The position numbers and the translations under genes are program-made. From Aselliscus stoliczkanus (lineage: Eukaryota > Chordata > Mammalia > Chiroptera > Hipposideridae): a stretch of DNA of 64,000 nt. Where the stretch lies: positions 110,626,852 through 110,690,851 of the forward strand of contig CM066728.1 in NCBI GenBank assembly GCA_033961575.1. The letters run 5' to 3'. Under the pieces are notes generated by a model. It had not been told where the DNA came from. It made no database searches and saw nothing but the letters and a program-made list of their open reading frames with translations. Shown piece by piece: positions 49,885-60,111 of this stretch (positions within the stretch are counted from its first letter, which is position 1; every line of letters begins with the position of its first letter).

Positions 49885-50272
49885 GTGGGTCAGGGATATG
49901 ACGAAATGTCCGCGTGGCCCCGAAATTCACATGTTGGAACTTTCACCTCCAAGGTGATGGGAGCCTGTGGGAGGTCGATATATCCAGGTAAGGTCAGGAG
50001 GTTGGGGTATCCATGATGGCATTAGGGCCGTTATAAGAAGAAGAGACAAGAGCTAGTCCTCTTTCTCTCTTTCCACGTGCACACCAAGGAAAGGCCACGA
50101 CAAGATGCTGGCTGAGTGCAAATCTGGAAGAGCTCTCACTGGGAGTGAAAGCAACCAGCACCTTAATCTGGATGCTCCAGCCTGCAGAACTGGGAGAAGC
50201 ACCTGTGTTTGTTCCAGCCCCCCAGTATTTTTGGGATTTTGTTACGGCGGGCTGAGCTGACTAAGGCAGTCA
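49885..50272 (+). mobile_element. MaLR LTR (MST/MLT1 type), sense
   Basis: Order of landmarks: CGAAATTCACATGTTGGAAC, CACCTCCAAGGTGATGGGAG, CATTAGGGCCGTTATAAGAA, TTTCCACGTGCACACCAAGG, CCAGCACCTTAATCTGGATG, CCAGCCTGCAGAACTGGGAG, TTTGGGATTTTGTTACGGCG and CTGACTAAGGCAG. It is opposite in direction to the neighbouring LTR, hence a separate insertion. Confidence 0.88.
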
Positions 50273-50274
50273 GT

Positions 50275-53100
50275 GTCCCAGAGTTCTCCAACCAGGAGCA
50301 GAAGCTTGTCACAAAGGGAAACCTGTGGTTGGATGTTTAAAGTTTTTGGAATTCAGCCCAACTATTAGGTCTTGACTTTGACTTTAGCATTTTCTGTCCG
50401 TCTCCTCCAATAGATGGTAGACTCTTTGTATGTAATCGCAGAGTCTGTCTGGCCTTCACACAGCTACTGTCCCTCAGCTGCCCCTGATGCCCCCACAGAC
50501 CACCAATGACACTCAGCCACAGTGCTCCAGTCCCACAGGCCTGTACCTACTGTGCCCCGTCTACACAGGCACGTCTCTGCCCTTCTACCCGCACCCCCGC
50601 CCCGTCACTTCTGTGCCATTGTAACAAGCTCCACTTCGAGTCAGGGTCTAGATGGTTGGCACAGAGGTCACAGCACACGAGATAAAATCTTTACTAATCA
50701 ACCCTGTCTTATGCATTTTGCATACTCACTCAGTTTTATGTGAAATCAAGTACCCAACACCCTAACTCTTCATTGAGAATAATTGCCTGAGTACATTTAA
50801 ATGGAGAACGTAGTTTTGAGGTATTACTGAAACTACTTCTTTGGGTGTGCTCTAGTAACATTAAGTACTCAAGAAGTCAGGTTCTTTTCCAAGTCTCTCA
50901 CATTCAGTTTATAGATTATCCCTTCATTCAGCGCGTGAAGAGCTTGTCTCACCCAGGTAGGGATTCCGAGAGTGAAAGAATGTGCACTTCGTGTTCGGGG
51001 CTCTTAATTGACAAACGAATTACTCATCCGAGGTTGTCTGCCATCTAGTAAACCATGCAAACCTGCAGATCTTGGAAAGGGTTGTCAGTGATTTTAAGGA
51101 AAGGGCGGCTCCTTCTCTTTGAAAAGGATAATTACCTTCAAAGAGGAAATAAATTTTTCCCCAACAATAAATAGCATTCATACTTTTCTCCTGCGGGGGA
51201 GATTTGCTTGTAAACTTGGAGGTGCCAACACTAATCCAAGACAAAGCAGCCGGGGAATTCCCAGAGTGCGCTGGGAAGTGGAGAAAGGCTGCGTGAGTAC
51301 TTATTTCATCAACTGCATCCTCTTGCAAGCTGGCACTTCATTCCACCCCATGGTGCTCTGAAGGATAGCAGTGCCCCTTAGATGAGTTGCAGCAAATGGT
51401 CTCCTTCTCAGTTCAGATCTGAAGTCCCTCAAGCTGACAAGAAAGGGCTGAATAAAGTAGCTAATGGAATGTATCTAAATATTGTTGGACAGTGAGTCCA
51501 TGACCTCTAGATTGAATGTGTGTATAAGTGTGTACACACACACAACACATATACATGCACGCACACGCATGCACACACACACGCACGCATACACCCTACC
51601 GTATAATAACTGTTAGCAGATGGAGGAGGAAGAGAATTAGAATGGGATGTCTGAGAATGGTGTTCTTATAAACCCCTTTGGAGTCAGGAGAAAATCCACC
51701 ACATGACTGCATTCCCCACACTCACTCTACAGTTGTGCTTATTCTTTGGATAACATCTTTCTTCATTGGTCCTCTTGACTGCACCAGCTTTTCACTAAAA
51801 GTGCTGAGTGTGAGAAGATGGGAAAAGCGGAGGAGTTTTCTCTTGTCACTGGATTTCTATGGGGTTTTCATCGCTATGCAAAGCACAGTGATGTTCTGAG
51901 TAGGAACCTGCATCACAAATGGTCCCAAGTATTTCACACCCGTGTGTGGTATGTGCTATGTTTATTCCCAGTGTACAGAGGAAGCTTTGGCCCCAAATCC
52001 CAAATCTTATGTCTGGTGGAGGAAGGATGCCCATGGGAACCTGTAAAGACATCGTCTCGTGCTTTCCATGCTCTGAGGATGCTCTGTGGGGGATGGAGGT
52101 TCCGGGACCCTTCAGCTCTGAGGGGTCAGGGTGGAGGTGTTCCTACTGCGTTGTCTCAGATGCCCTCCGCCAGCCTGTTGGTGACATGACTGCCCTCTCT
52201 CTTGGCCACGGTATGAGAAGCTTTCTGAGTCATGATGGCAAGCTGATGTGTGCAAATAAGCCCCTGACAAGGGTATGGCAGTGGAGGCCTATCACGGAGC
52301 CAGGGCGCGCTGGGCTAGAGGCAGGAGGCCCCAGGAGGAAGGTTCCAGCGCCTCTAGGCATTTCGTTGTCTCTCACCCCTGCTCCCAAGCAGCGGTCACT
52401 AGCGTGTTCCCCATCCCTTCCAGCGTCCAGGCAGAATGTGCAGGGGGCGCAGAGGCCAGCAGGGTACCCTGCGCAGCGATACCCCAGGTGCTGAGGGAGT
52501 CCGCCTGGCAGCTGCACACTGGTCCGTCAGCGGTCCTCCTAAGGGAGAGTCTCCTCAAGGAAAGGGCCGCTTTTGTAGTTGCTTTCTTTTCTCCGCCAGC
52601 TAACTGCCAGGAAGCCCCTCACACAGCCCCCGATGCCTTTCTTAGTAGAGGGAGTGGAAGCCCGCCGTGGCCTTTTCTCCGCTCAGAGCGAGTGGGGGCT
52701 GCTCCAGCTCCTTCTAATGACAGTAGAAGTTGCCCTGCACCGGCTGCCGGACAGCCCCCTTTCCCAGTTGAACCATGTTGCCTTTGCTCTGAATTTCTGC
52801 CTGGCATGGCTTCCTCTTGGGTTTAAAACCACCCGTCTACCTTTTTTCTCAGTAAGCTGGCTCTCATGGTACCGGCGGCGGGCGGAGGGGACTGTCAAGT
52901 GTGGGACACCAAAGAGGGACGTCCTAGTCCTGTCGCAATGGGAACGCTCTAGACTAGGAGAGAAGGGCAGAGTTTGTGTAAGGCATTGTATTAGGTTGTG
53001 CATGTTTGAGAGAGACCCAAGCTATGTGGGTTCAAAGACTTGATAATTACACTGGAGAATTGATAGAGGTTATCCGCAAGGCAGAGGTTATACACCCGCG
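50275..53100. other. unannotated stretch, GC-richer at 52.0-52.9 kb
   Basis: Unique-looking sequence. The 52.0-52.9 kb part is GC-richer with scattered CpG and overlapping frames up to 191 codons on both strands, none recognisable. No exon can be supported. Confidence 0.4.
51533..51596. repeat. (CA)n/(CACG)n microsatellite, imperfect
   Basis: CA-rich tract with ATGCACGCACACGC interruptions. Confidence 0.93.
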
Positions 53101-55425
53101 TTTGCGGGCACACACACACAAACTAAATTCACACAATCGGAAATATAAGAATAAAATAGCTAGCTAGCTTCATGTTTAAACATCACAACCGAATAGATTT
53201 AAAATTTTTTGCTTATTTATTTTTAATGAGAAAATTGTTTAATGTTTTGATGTAATTGTCACAGTATTATAAAATCCCTTTACTTAACCTATTATTTTTA
53301 GAGTTTGGTAGCATTTTGATAATTGCTGTAGCATTTTTAGAGGATTGTTTCTACAATTACAAAAGATTAATCAAGATGCCTGTTGAATCAATAAACATTA
53401 ATGATTTAAAACAGATTCCAGGATGTTGTTCTTTCTGGATTTATTCATTTCAAATTGATTTTAAAAACAGAATACAAAATAATTTTGTTTTATAACATTT
53501 TCCCCATATTTCTTTTGCGCCTTTTTCTTCTGTTTTCCCAACCTTCTAAAAGTGGCCAATTTAGCCTCACAATAGAAATCAAATGTGTCTTTGAACATCT
53601 AAATTTACTTTAAACTGACTCTGCGGAAGGAAGGTCTCCATAACCCTTATAGAGCAATATTCTCACCTCTTTTTTTTTTTGATTCCTTAAAAGTGCTTAT
53701 CAAGATGAATGGGAACAGTGGCGTGTAATTTCAAAGATGGAATTGCTTTTCTCCCCAGCTTTCCCTCAGCGTTTCAAGGTCACCGTAAAGGGAAGCCAGC
53801 CCGGAGCCCAGGCCTTCTCCCGGGTCTGTCAGGGCGCATTACCCTCCCAGCCAAGAAGAGAGCCTTTCGGAAGTGCTCTGTTTGATTTTTTTCTCTCAAA
53901 AGAGAGTGTGAAATTCCTACTCATTCACACACTGTTGGGTAAACCGAAGTGTTGAGGACAGTAAATTCTGTCTCTTCTCCAAAAGCCCAGCACTGTTTTC
54001 AGGGCCCAGCTGCCAGACTGCCTGAGCTCCTAATGGCCCATCTTCTGAAATGTTGGCAGGGAAGCTGTGAAAGCATCCCAGTTACAAGACCCCTGGAAGG
54101 AAGACGAGATGGGCTACATGGGCACAAAATCACCCCGAAACTGCGCAGTCTGATTTAACGTTTACCAAAATATTAAAACAGTATGTTCTCTTTTTTGTAT
54201 CCAATCACCTGAAGCATGCCACCACTAGAAGCTTCCTTCTCGGGGCTCACATTTGGCAACCCACTGAGGCCCAGTTAGCCTCAAGCATCCAATATGGTTG
54301 ACAGAGTTCAAAAATCACCAGGACATTCTGACATTTGTCCCTTTATAGGGAAAATGTGTCTTACTGACTACTTATATTGGGGAAATCGGCAGGACAATGC
54401 ATGATTTTTCTTAGATTAAAATGACTACTATATTCTAACAGATAACCTGGCTTTATAAGCTTTTAAATCTGGTTAGAAATATTTAAAAATGTGTTATCTG
54501 TTGAATAATCAGAGGAATCATGGATAATAGTAACAATGATTTTTCCATGTTCCTACAAAACGGTAACAAAACTTATGAAAATTTAAAGGAAAATCACAAA
54601 CAATGACTGAGTTAGAATTGAATGACTCAGAATATTGATGTGAAGTCAGAACACAAAAGAGCTCTTTAGCAATTTAATTGCAATGGGATTTTATTACAAA
54701 TGACTGCTTTGAAGTCATATTGCAAAATGACTGCAGCTGTACCATGGTCTGAAATTTCAAATGGACGCTAGTACGGGGTCCCCTGTGGTTTCTGCAGATT
54801 ACAATCTCAATCTCACAAAGTTGTGTGAAAAATGAAAATGAAATAAATAAGGTGCATCACTGTTCATCCATGATCAGTTAATGGTATGTGCTTGGTTAGT
54901 AATATTCAAATATTATGATCAAAGCAACTGGGAGAACTATCCATGGAGAAGCATTTTAAAAACAAATCCCCTGCCTGACTGGGCCCTGTTTTGCGTAAAC
55001 TTTTTCACAGGTTCAACTGGTTTGATTCTTAGATTTTGGTCCTCACCCCCAAGCCTTTGATAAGTTTTGGGACATCATGAGGGGGTATAATTGCATCATA
55101 AAACTCAAGGGGAAGAAGCATATTGAAACAACACATAACATATAGTAAACCTGTGACTTTCTATCAACTTGCCCCTATAATTGGCGATGTTCTCATGGCA
55201 TTTTTTTTCCCTTGGCCTTATGCTTATGAGTCTAGTAAACTGCTCCGAGGAAGATCATGATTTGACCAGAATCTCGCCCGTAGTTAGGTTTCTTTGAGAC
55301 AGGTAGTCAAAAAATAAGACCACTTTTTTTTCTTTTTACTAATTATCTTTTTAGTAAATTTAATAACACTTTAGATAACACTGTGCTTTCACCTACAATG
55401 TTATCATTGATGTAAGTTTATCAGA
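53100..55425. other. unannotated stretch with an AATGACT cluster
   Basis: AT-rich, unique-looking sequence. AATGACT occurs at 54420, 54602, 54621, 54699 and 54726. The one at 54621 contains a full AP-1 site TGACTCA (54623-54629). No exon is supported. Confidence 0.35.
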
Positions 55426-55429
55426 TTTA

Positions 55430-55690
55430 CTATCTCCTCTAGCCTTCACCACAGCCCCATAAAATAAATGGTGTTATGATTATAACGGCAATAATAACAA
55501 TAACAATTATTATTACGACTATCATTTTACTGACCAAAAAACTGAAGAACGGACAGGTTAAGTGATTTTCAAGGGAAGGCTGAGTGACTGGTGTCCAAAC
55601 ACACATCGACCATGTGTTCCAAGCCGTGTGAAGCATGGGCACACACAGATTGAATCCCTGTGTCATTATTCTGTACTCAGAACTCAGAAC
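55430..55690 (-). mobile_element. MIR-like SINE, antisense
   Basis: ACCACAGCCCCATAAAATAA, an ATT-rich middle (AATAATAACAATAACAATTATT), ATTTTACTGACCAAAAAACT, GAAGAACGGACAGGTTAAGT and GTGTCCAAACACACATCGAC parallel the reverse complement of MIR. The ATT expansion in the middle is unusual. Confidence 0.6.
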
Positions 55691-55795
55691 AACTTCAAAA
55701 GCCAGCAGATGCCTGGTCTGGGCTTAGAGCTCTGGAAGCTGCCTCTCCTTTAAGCAAATGTTTCCCACTAATTTTCTTTCTTTTTTTAATTTCCT

Positions 55796-55801
55796 TTTAT
55801 T
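55796..55801 (-). promoter_or_regulatory. possible polyadenylation signal AATAAA
   Basis: AATAAA on the minus strand, about 435 bases past the stop of the candidate exon. It only matters if that exon is transcribed; such hexamers are common in AT-rich DNA. Confidence 0.2.
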
Positions 55802-56115
55802 CTGTACTAGTTTAATTCCACTACAAATACACATCCTCTAAGTATATTAGATTTAAATTATCTTTAAGAATTATAATAGCTGTGGTAGCCATTTTAACAG
55901 TCACATTTGAATAAAGGGCTTAAATAATTACTGTAAAGCATGTGTTTATCAGTAAGTTTCATAAACCATTTTAAAATTTGGGCAAACAAAAGCATCTATA
56001 AATATCAGGGTGGCTTCTATTCTTTAACACTAACTTAGATACCATTTGATTGCCTCTCAAAACAATGGATATACTCAAAATATAAAGTGGAAAGTCATTA
56101 CTAATATCAACTATT

Positions 56116-56116
<1 letters not shown>

Positions 56117-56148
<32 letters not shown>
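56117..56148. repeat. (CA)n microsatellite
   Basis: A pure CA run. It would lie in the 3' untranslated region if the minus-strand exon at 56236 is real. Confidence 0.95.
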
Positions 56149-56150
<2 letters not shown>

Positions 56151-56235
56151 TTCATCACACATTTTTAAGTTGTTGACTTTGGGAAAATATAAAGATGTAA
56201 ATGTTTTTATAATTAATTTTTGAAAATATAATGCC

Positions 56236-56397
56236 CTAAAATTCAGACATCAAAGCATCTATTTCTTTAAACTTGCTAGTTATATGTTCAATACATTCCC
56301 CAGCTTTTAGTTGTATCCCATCAATTACAAGACAGTCCTCTTCACAGCAGTTTTCAATGGACCTGCATACAGAAACTTCTGAGCTGCATTTAGGTAA
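56236..56397 (-). CDS. candidate terminal coding exon of an unrecognised gene
   Basis: On the minus strand a pyrimidine-rich acceptor (GTTCATTGTTTTCACAG, plus-strand 56398-56414) is followed at 56397 by 53 open codons and TAG (stop at 56236-56238). The intron would be phase 0 if the reading frame is as drawn. The peptide begins LPKCSSEVSVCRSIENCC and ends ECIEHITSKFKEIDALMSEF. It has five cysteines, an acidic middle and an amphipathic, probably helical end. In DNA this AT-rich, 53 codons with such protein-like composition directly after an acceptor is not expected by chance. No signal peptide or membrane segment is seen. AT-rich sequence follows the stop as in a 3' UTR, and a possible AATAAA lies at 55796-55801 on the minus strand. 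The longer 70-codon frame that starts upstream runs through the acceptor and is probably intronic. I do not recognise the protein. It could also be an internal alternative exon or a decayed duplicate. Confidence 0.5.
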   Translation of the reverse strand, partial: LPKCSSEVSVCRSIENCCEEDCLVIDGIQLKAGECIEHITSKFKEIDALMSEF

Positions 56398-56449
56398 CTG
56401 TGAAAACAATGAACAATTCATCAGAACTAAATAAACTTTACTTGACAAC

Positions 56450-56870
56450 CAGGCTTAATTATTTGAACAAAACATAAAGTAGTAACTCCCTCGAGCCACA
56501 GCAGTTACACATAGTTCTCTGTAATGCTGGTGGTCAAATAACGATCCTCATATATAGTATTAAGTATAGTAAATTTGTTAGTATAATAATAATTGACTAT
56601 TTAGGTCTCATCTCTATTCCCCAACATATAAAATTTTTAGTTTTAATTTTATGCTTTGGTCATTTTAATTGAGTTTTCTATATTTGTTTTATTTAATTGT
56701 TATTATAGGGACTACCACAAAACTGTGTTAGTCACATTTCTGTGGTCATCTTCTCATAAGCATCTGCCTTACTCATGAATAGTAATAGCTTCTTCTAGCT
56801 TCGTTGAGCAGGACACTGGTAAAAACAATGCAAACGTACACACACATAGCAAATTTGTAACTTCAAGGTT
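56450..56870. other. unannotated AT-rich stretch, intron if the exon is real
   Basis: Lies immediately upstream (minus-strand sense) of the candidate exon. No repeat is recognised. Confidence 0.35.
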
Positions 56871-56874
56871 CATT

Positions 56875-57009
56875 AAAAGTAGTGTTGGGCCGGCCAAGTG
56901 GCGCGGTGGTTAAGCGCTGGCTTGGGAAGCCAGCGGCCCTGGTTCGGTCCCACATGTGAGGGCCAGTGACACTGCCCTCAAAAAAAAAAAAAAAAAAAAA
57001 AGTAGTGTT
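56875..57009 (+). mobile_element. tRNA-related SINE, family A, copy 3, best preserved
   Basis: The body runs from 56887 (GGGCCGGCCAAGTGGCGCGG) to an A tail of about 22 bases ending near 57000. An A-box-like TGGCGCGGTGG lies at 56899-56909 and a B-box-like GGTTCGGTCCC at 56941-56951. A 7-bp stem (56915-56921 with 56929-56935) encloses the 7-base loop TTGGGAA, like an anticodon arm. The target duplication AAAAGTAGTGTT is at 56875-56886 and again, beginning inside the A run, at about 56998-57009. Confidence 0.94.
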
Positions 57010-57013
57010 AACG

Positions 57014-57027
57014 GGGCCGGCCGAGTG
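57014..57027 (+). mobile_element. head-only SINE fragment
   Basis: GGGCCGGCCGAGTG, the first 14 bases of the family A (and B) head, occurs four bases after the target duplication of copy 3 and then stops. It is a second SINE start without body or tail. Confidence 0.55.
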
Positions 57028-57029
57028 CC

Positions 57030-58150
57030 CACTAATTTTCAAAACACTCCAGCACTGAAGTTGGGGTCCTTGAGGTATCTACCTCACATGGCCAATATTT
57101 TTATTTTCTAAAGGCTCTTATGTTATGTAAATGAACCCGAGTGTAATTGTGAACACCATTTTTAATCTACGGAAATGTCGCTGCAAAAAGACCAGTTTAA
57201 AGCAGGAATCTAGTCTGAAGGTAATTCACAAAGCAGGTAAGCGGCCGTTCCTTTCCTCAGGCCATTGCCACGTTCTGTTTTCTAGACTGCTTTTACTTTC
57301 CAGTCTCCATGCTCACACTCTCGTTTCCAGTTTACAAGTGATCGGAATCACTTTCCCTTTTGATGCTCATCAGTGCCACACCCGGCAGTTTCTCACTTTT
57401 TCCCTAACAGGACTGTCGATTGTAAAATGGTGAGCGTTCAAGCCGCACGTGGCTGAGGGTCCATGAAGAAACCCCTGTGAGAAACCCTCTTCAGTGCCAT
57501 GTCCTCACTTCTACCTCGTTCCCAGAGTGCAGTTCCCAGGCTGCCTCACTCCCGTCTCAGTTCTCCTGGAGTATTTTGTGATCAGTCATGGAGAACTGAG
57601 GATTTCTTCCCGATGGGAGATTTTTTTCCCTTTTACCTCGAAACTTCTGCCTAAGACTTTGTAATGCGGCTGTGCTCTGCTTTCTAGAGCCCACGAACTT
57701 TTTCCTCCCCGATATGAACTCTTACATGCAAAAGGAATAAATGAAGGGAATTTCCATCAGAAGGGAGTGTCACTCCCCTCAAAAGGGTTGAAATCACGTG
57801 GTCCACCAAGGTGACCCAGGCTCCACTGGAGGCCCACAGGCGGCCTCGGCCACATCTCAGAAGTGTGTGTCACACAGCCTTCTGATGGCAACGGGCTCAC
57901 AGTGGTAAAGCTGTGCTACTGAAAGGACAATTCAAATTTTTTTATATTAACTTATTTCTAATTGAATTCTTATTTTGTGTCTTCTAAATGAAAGCATGTT
58001 TTCCCTGTTTATAAAGTACCTGTTTACTGCTCACGATACAGTACAGTTCAGCAGTGTCTGCTCCTAATGTTTGCTGGGTGTCACACTTGATGGTTTCTCC
58101 ACGCCCACACCCAGGTCCTGTCATCTGTGTTCCTGTCTAACATACCTTAA
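57030..58150. other. unannotated stretch
   Basis: Unique-looking, with a strong donor-like GCAG/GTAAGC at 57236/57237 at the end of an open plus-strand segment. No acceptor partner is convincing. No repeat is recognised. Confidence 0.35.
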
Positions 58151-58154
58151 TTTA

Positions 58155-58600
58155 TTTAAAACTGTATCACATATATCTTTTAGTGGTGAAAAAAACCAAC
58201 TTTGTTTTAATGGCTACATAAAGCTGCATTTTAAGGATGTTGCATAGTTTAGTCAGCAAAAATTTATTCATGCATATTTATTATGGTTATAATTCTTCAT
58301 GTTTATGTGTTTTCACTTTTTTTCTTCTTCTTCTTTTTTTTTATTTATATTTTAACCAATGTTGTGATTAAGTTTCTCGTGTATATTTTGTTAGGATGCA
58401 TTCCTGAGAGGTGAATTCCTCAGCCCTAGGTTTTCCACATTTGCTATCTCCATAACGACGTTCTGGAAAGCTATCCACATCTGTGTCCCCATGAGGAAAG
58501 AACATGTGCTCATTTCCAATAGATGACACACTTGGGGGGAGTAGGGCAGGTGTGAGGCGGGTAGTGTAACCACAGGACTGGCTCACCATGGTCCCGACCT
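58155..58600 (-). mobile_element. L1ME fragment, antisense, part 1
   Basis: TTTTAATGGCTACATAAAGC, GATGTTGCATAGTTTAGTCA, AACCAATGTTGTGATTAAGT, TTTGTTAGGATGCATTCCTG and GAGAGGTGAATTCCTCAGCC follow the antisense L1ME 3' order (hallmarks ...AGGATAAATTCCTAGAAGTGG...). There are frame breaks and an inserted T-rich tract at 58316-58345. Confidence 0.68.
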
Positions 58601-59115
58601 GTTTAATGGGATACCGAGTTGTTTTTCAGAGACAGCACCAACACCACAAGTCATGCAGACGAAGCATCCTCAGAGGACAGAACTTTGACCTTCAGTTACA
58701 CCCACAACCAAAGTCTCACCCCCATCCCACCACAGAACCAAAGGACCAGGACATAATTGGAGCTTAAACACCAGAACCCTTCCAGAAGCAGCGGGTCTGC
58801 TGTTCAGGAAGCGCCAGTTTTGACACCACTCACCATAAGTGGCCAAGCTCCAAAGTCCTCCAACTAAACCTTGCCCTGTGAGCACTTTTGCAAACCTGTT
58901 CCCTCTATACTCTTAACATGGCCCCTTCAACCCTGGATCAGGGAGCTGGGCCTTTGAGCATGAGGTTCCCATCCTGCTGGGTGGTGCCATTCATAATAAA
59001 ATAGCCAGACTTGCTCCACTGCAATTCTCAGTGTTCAGTGTTTCGCTCTGCGAGTACCAGGTGGGTGAACTCTGTTCTGTAATGGCAGTGCTTAGTGCAT
59101 GTTGGCATTCGAAAT
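58600..59115 (+). mobile_element. possible LTR-like insertion in the antisense L1
   Basis: This block interrupts the antisense L1 order. It ends like an LTR: ATAATAAAATAGCC (58992), TTGCTCCACTGCAATTCTCA, GTGTTCAGTGTTTCGCTCTG and CGAGTACCAGGTGGGTGAAC. A start at about 58565 (TGTAACC) and an end near 59086 (GGCA) are possible, but I found no matching target duplication, and the family is not recognised. Confidence 0.35.
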
Positions 59116-59149
59116 ACTGTTGAATGAAAGAATGTATTCCTAACATTAC

Positions 59150-59410
59150 TATTTTGTTTTTTCACCATTTTTAATTTTTGAAAACATGAGAAGCAAAACC
59201 TATCTGTTTATTTTAGTTTGCATTTCTTTGATTACCTCTAGGGCTGAATGTCTTTCTCAAATGTCTTGCACATTTCCATGTTTATTTTTTCTCTGGCGAA
59301 TTACTCTCCGGTGTTCTTTTCTCAGTTCCTATTGATTTTATTGACACATAGATTTCTTCTTATTGAAATCAAAAAATAATTTAGAAACTAGTCAGACAAA
59401 GAAACTAGTC
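59150..59410 (-). mobile_element. L1M fragment, antisense, part 2
   Basis: TTTATTTTAGTTTGCATTTC, TTTGATTACCTCTAGGGCTG and CATGTTTATTTTTTCTCTGG continue the antisense L1 3' order (...TTTGCATTTCTTTGATTA..., GTTTATTGGCC...). The LTR at 59417 cuts it. Confidence 0.65.
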
Positions 59411-60111
59411 TTTGTCTGTGGCCTCACAGCAGCCTCGCCGTCTGCCTCCCTGCATTCGCCCATAACAGCAGGACCTCACGGGGCAGGATATTCACTATGT
59501 CTATGGCAAAACCCCATGGGACCCTAAGGAGAGGGCGGGTCAGCCAATGACAGGCAAGACCCTAGATGTGGGCAGGATGCCAATATAGGTGTGAGATCCT
59601 GTATAAAATATGCATATCAGGGCGGCCTAAACCAGGCGCTGTCAGAGGGTCCCTGGGAGGAATCAAGGAGGTGAAGCATGTGGGGCCTAAGGGCCTGTTA
59701 ATCCTCTTCTGCAGAGTTTACAGCCTGCAATGGAAAAGAGAAATCTTCCTAAGAAGCTAACAGCAGTCCTCCTTGCATTCTTGCCTCAAGGTGTCATAGT
59801 GAACCCTTATCTGTCCCCATAGGGGGCAAGGCTACATTGATCAAAGGGTCTTCCGGCTGAGGTGGTCTGTGAGGCATAGGAAATTTGGCTAAATCTTGGG
59901 TGACGCATGTGATTTACAGACCTCGGAAAGAGCAAAACCCCTTCCCTGTTTGTACTCAATAAAAGCTGCAAGCTGACCAGATTCAGGGCTCCTGTCCATC
60001 AGACAGAGACCCCTGGCTCAATTGCTTTTTAAACTATCCCTGTCTCTTGGTCTTTATTTCTTTTTCTGAGTCCCCACCAGTCCTCAGCCTCGCAGAGACG
60101 TGACATTTGTC
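59411..60111 (+). mobile_element. class II (ERVK-like) solo LTR with 6-bp target duplication
   Basis: The LTR is 59417-60105 (689 bp), starting TGTGGCCTCAC and ending CAGAGACGTGACA. TTTGTC lies directly before it (59411-59416) and directly after it (60106-60111). A 6-bp duplication is typical of ERVK-type integrases, with ERV1 usually 4 and ERVL 5. A TATA box TATAAAA lies at 59602-59608 and a polyadenylation signal AATAAA at 59958-59963, in the expected order for a sense LTR. There is no internal viral sequence, so the provirus was lost by LTR-LTR recombination, which is the usual way solo LTRs arise. The 64-codon frame inside is not a viral gene. Confidence 0.9.

Noticed and set aside
52230..53043. 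Overlapping 154-183 codon frames
   Set aside because: Open on both strands in GC-richer sequence, with no conserved motifs and no splice support.
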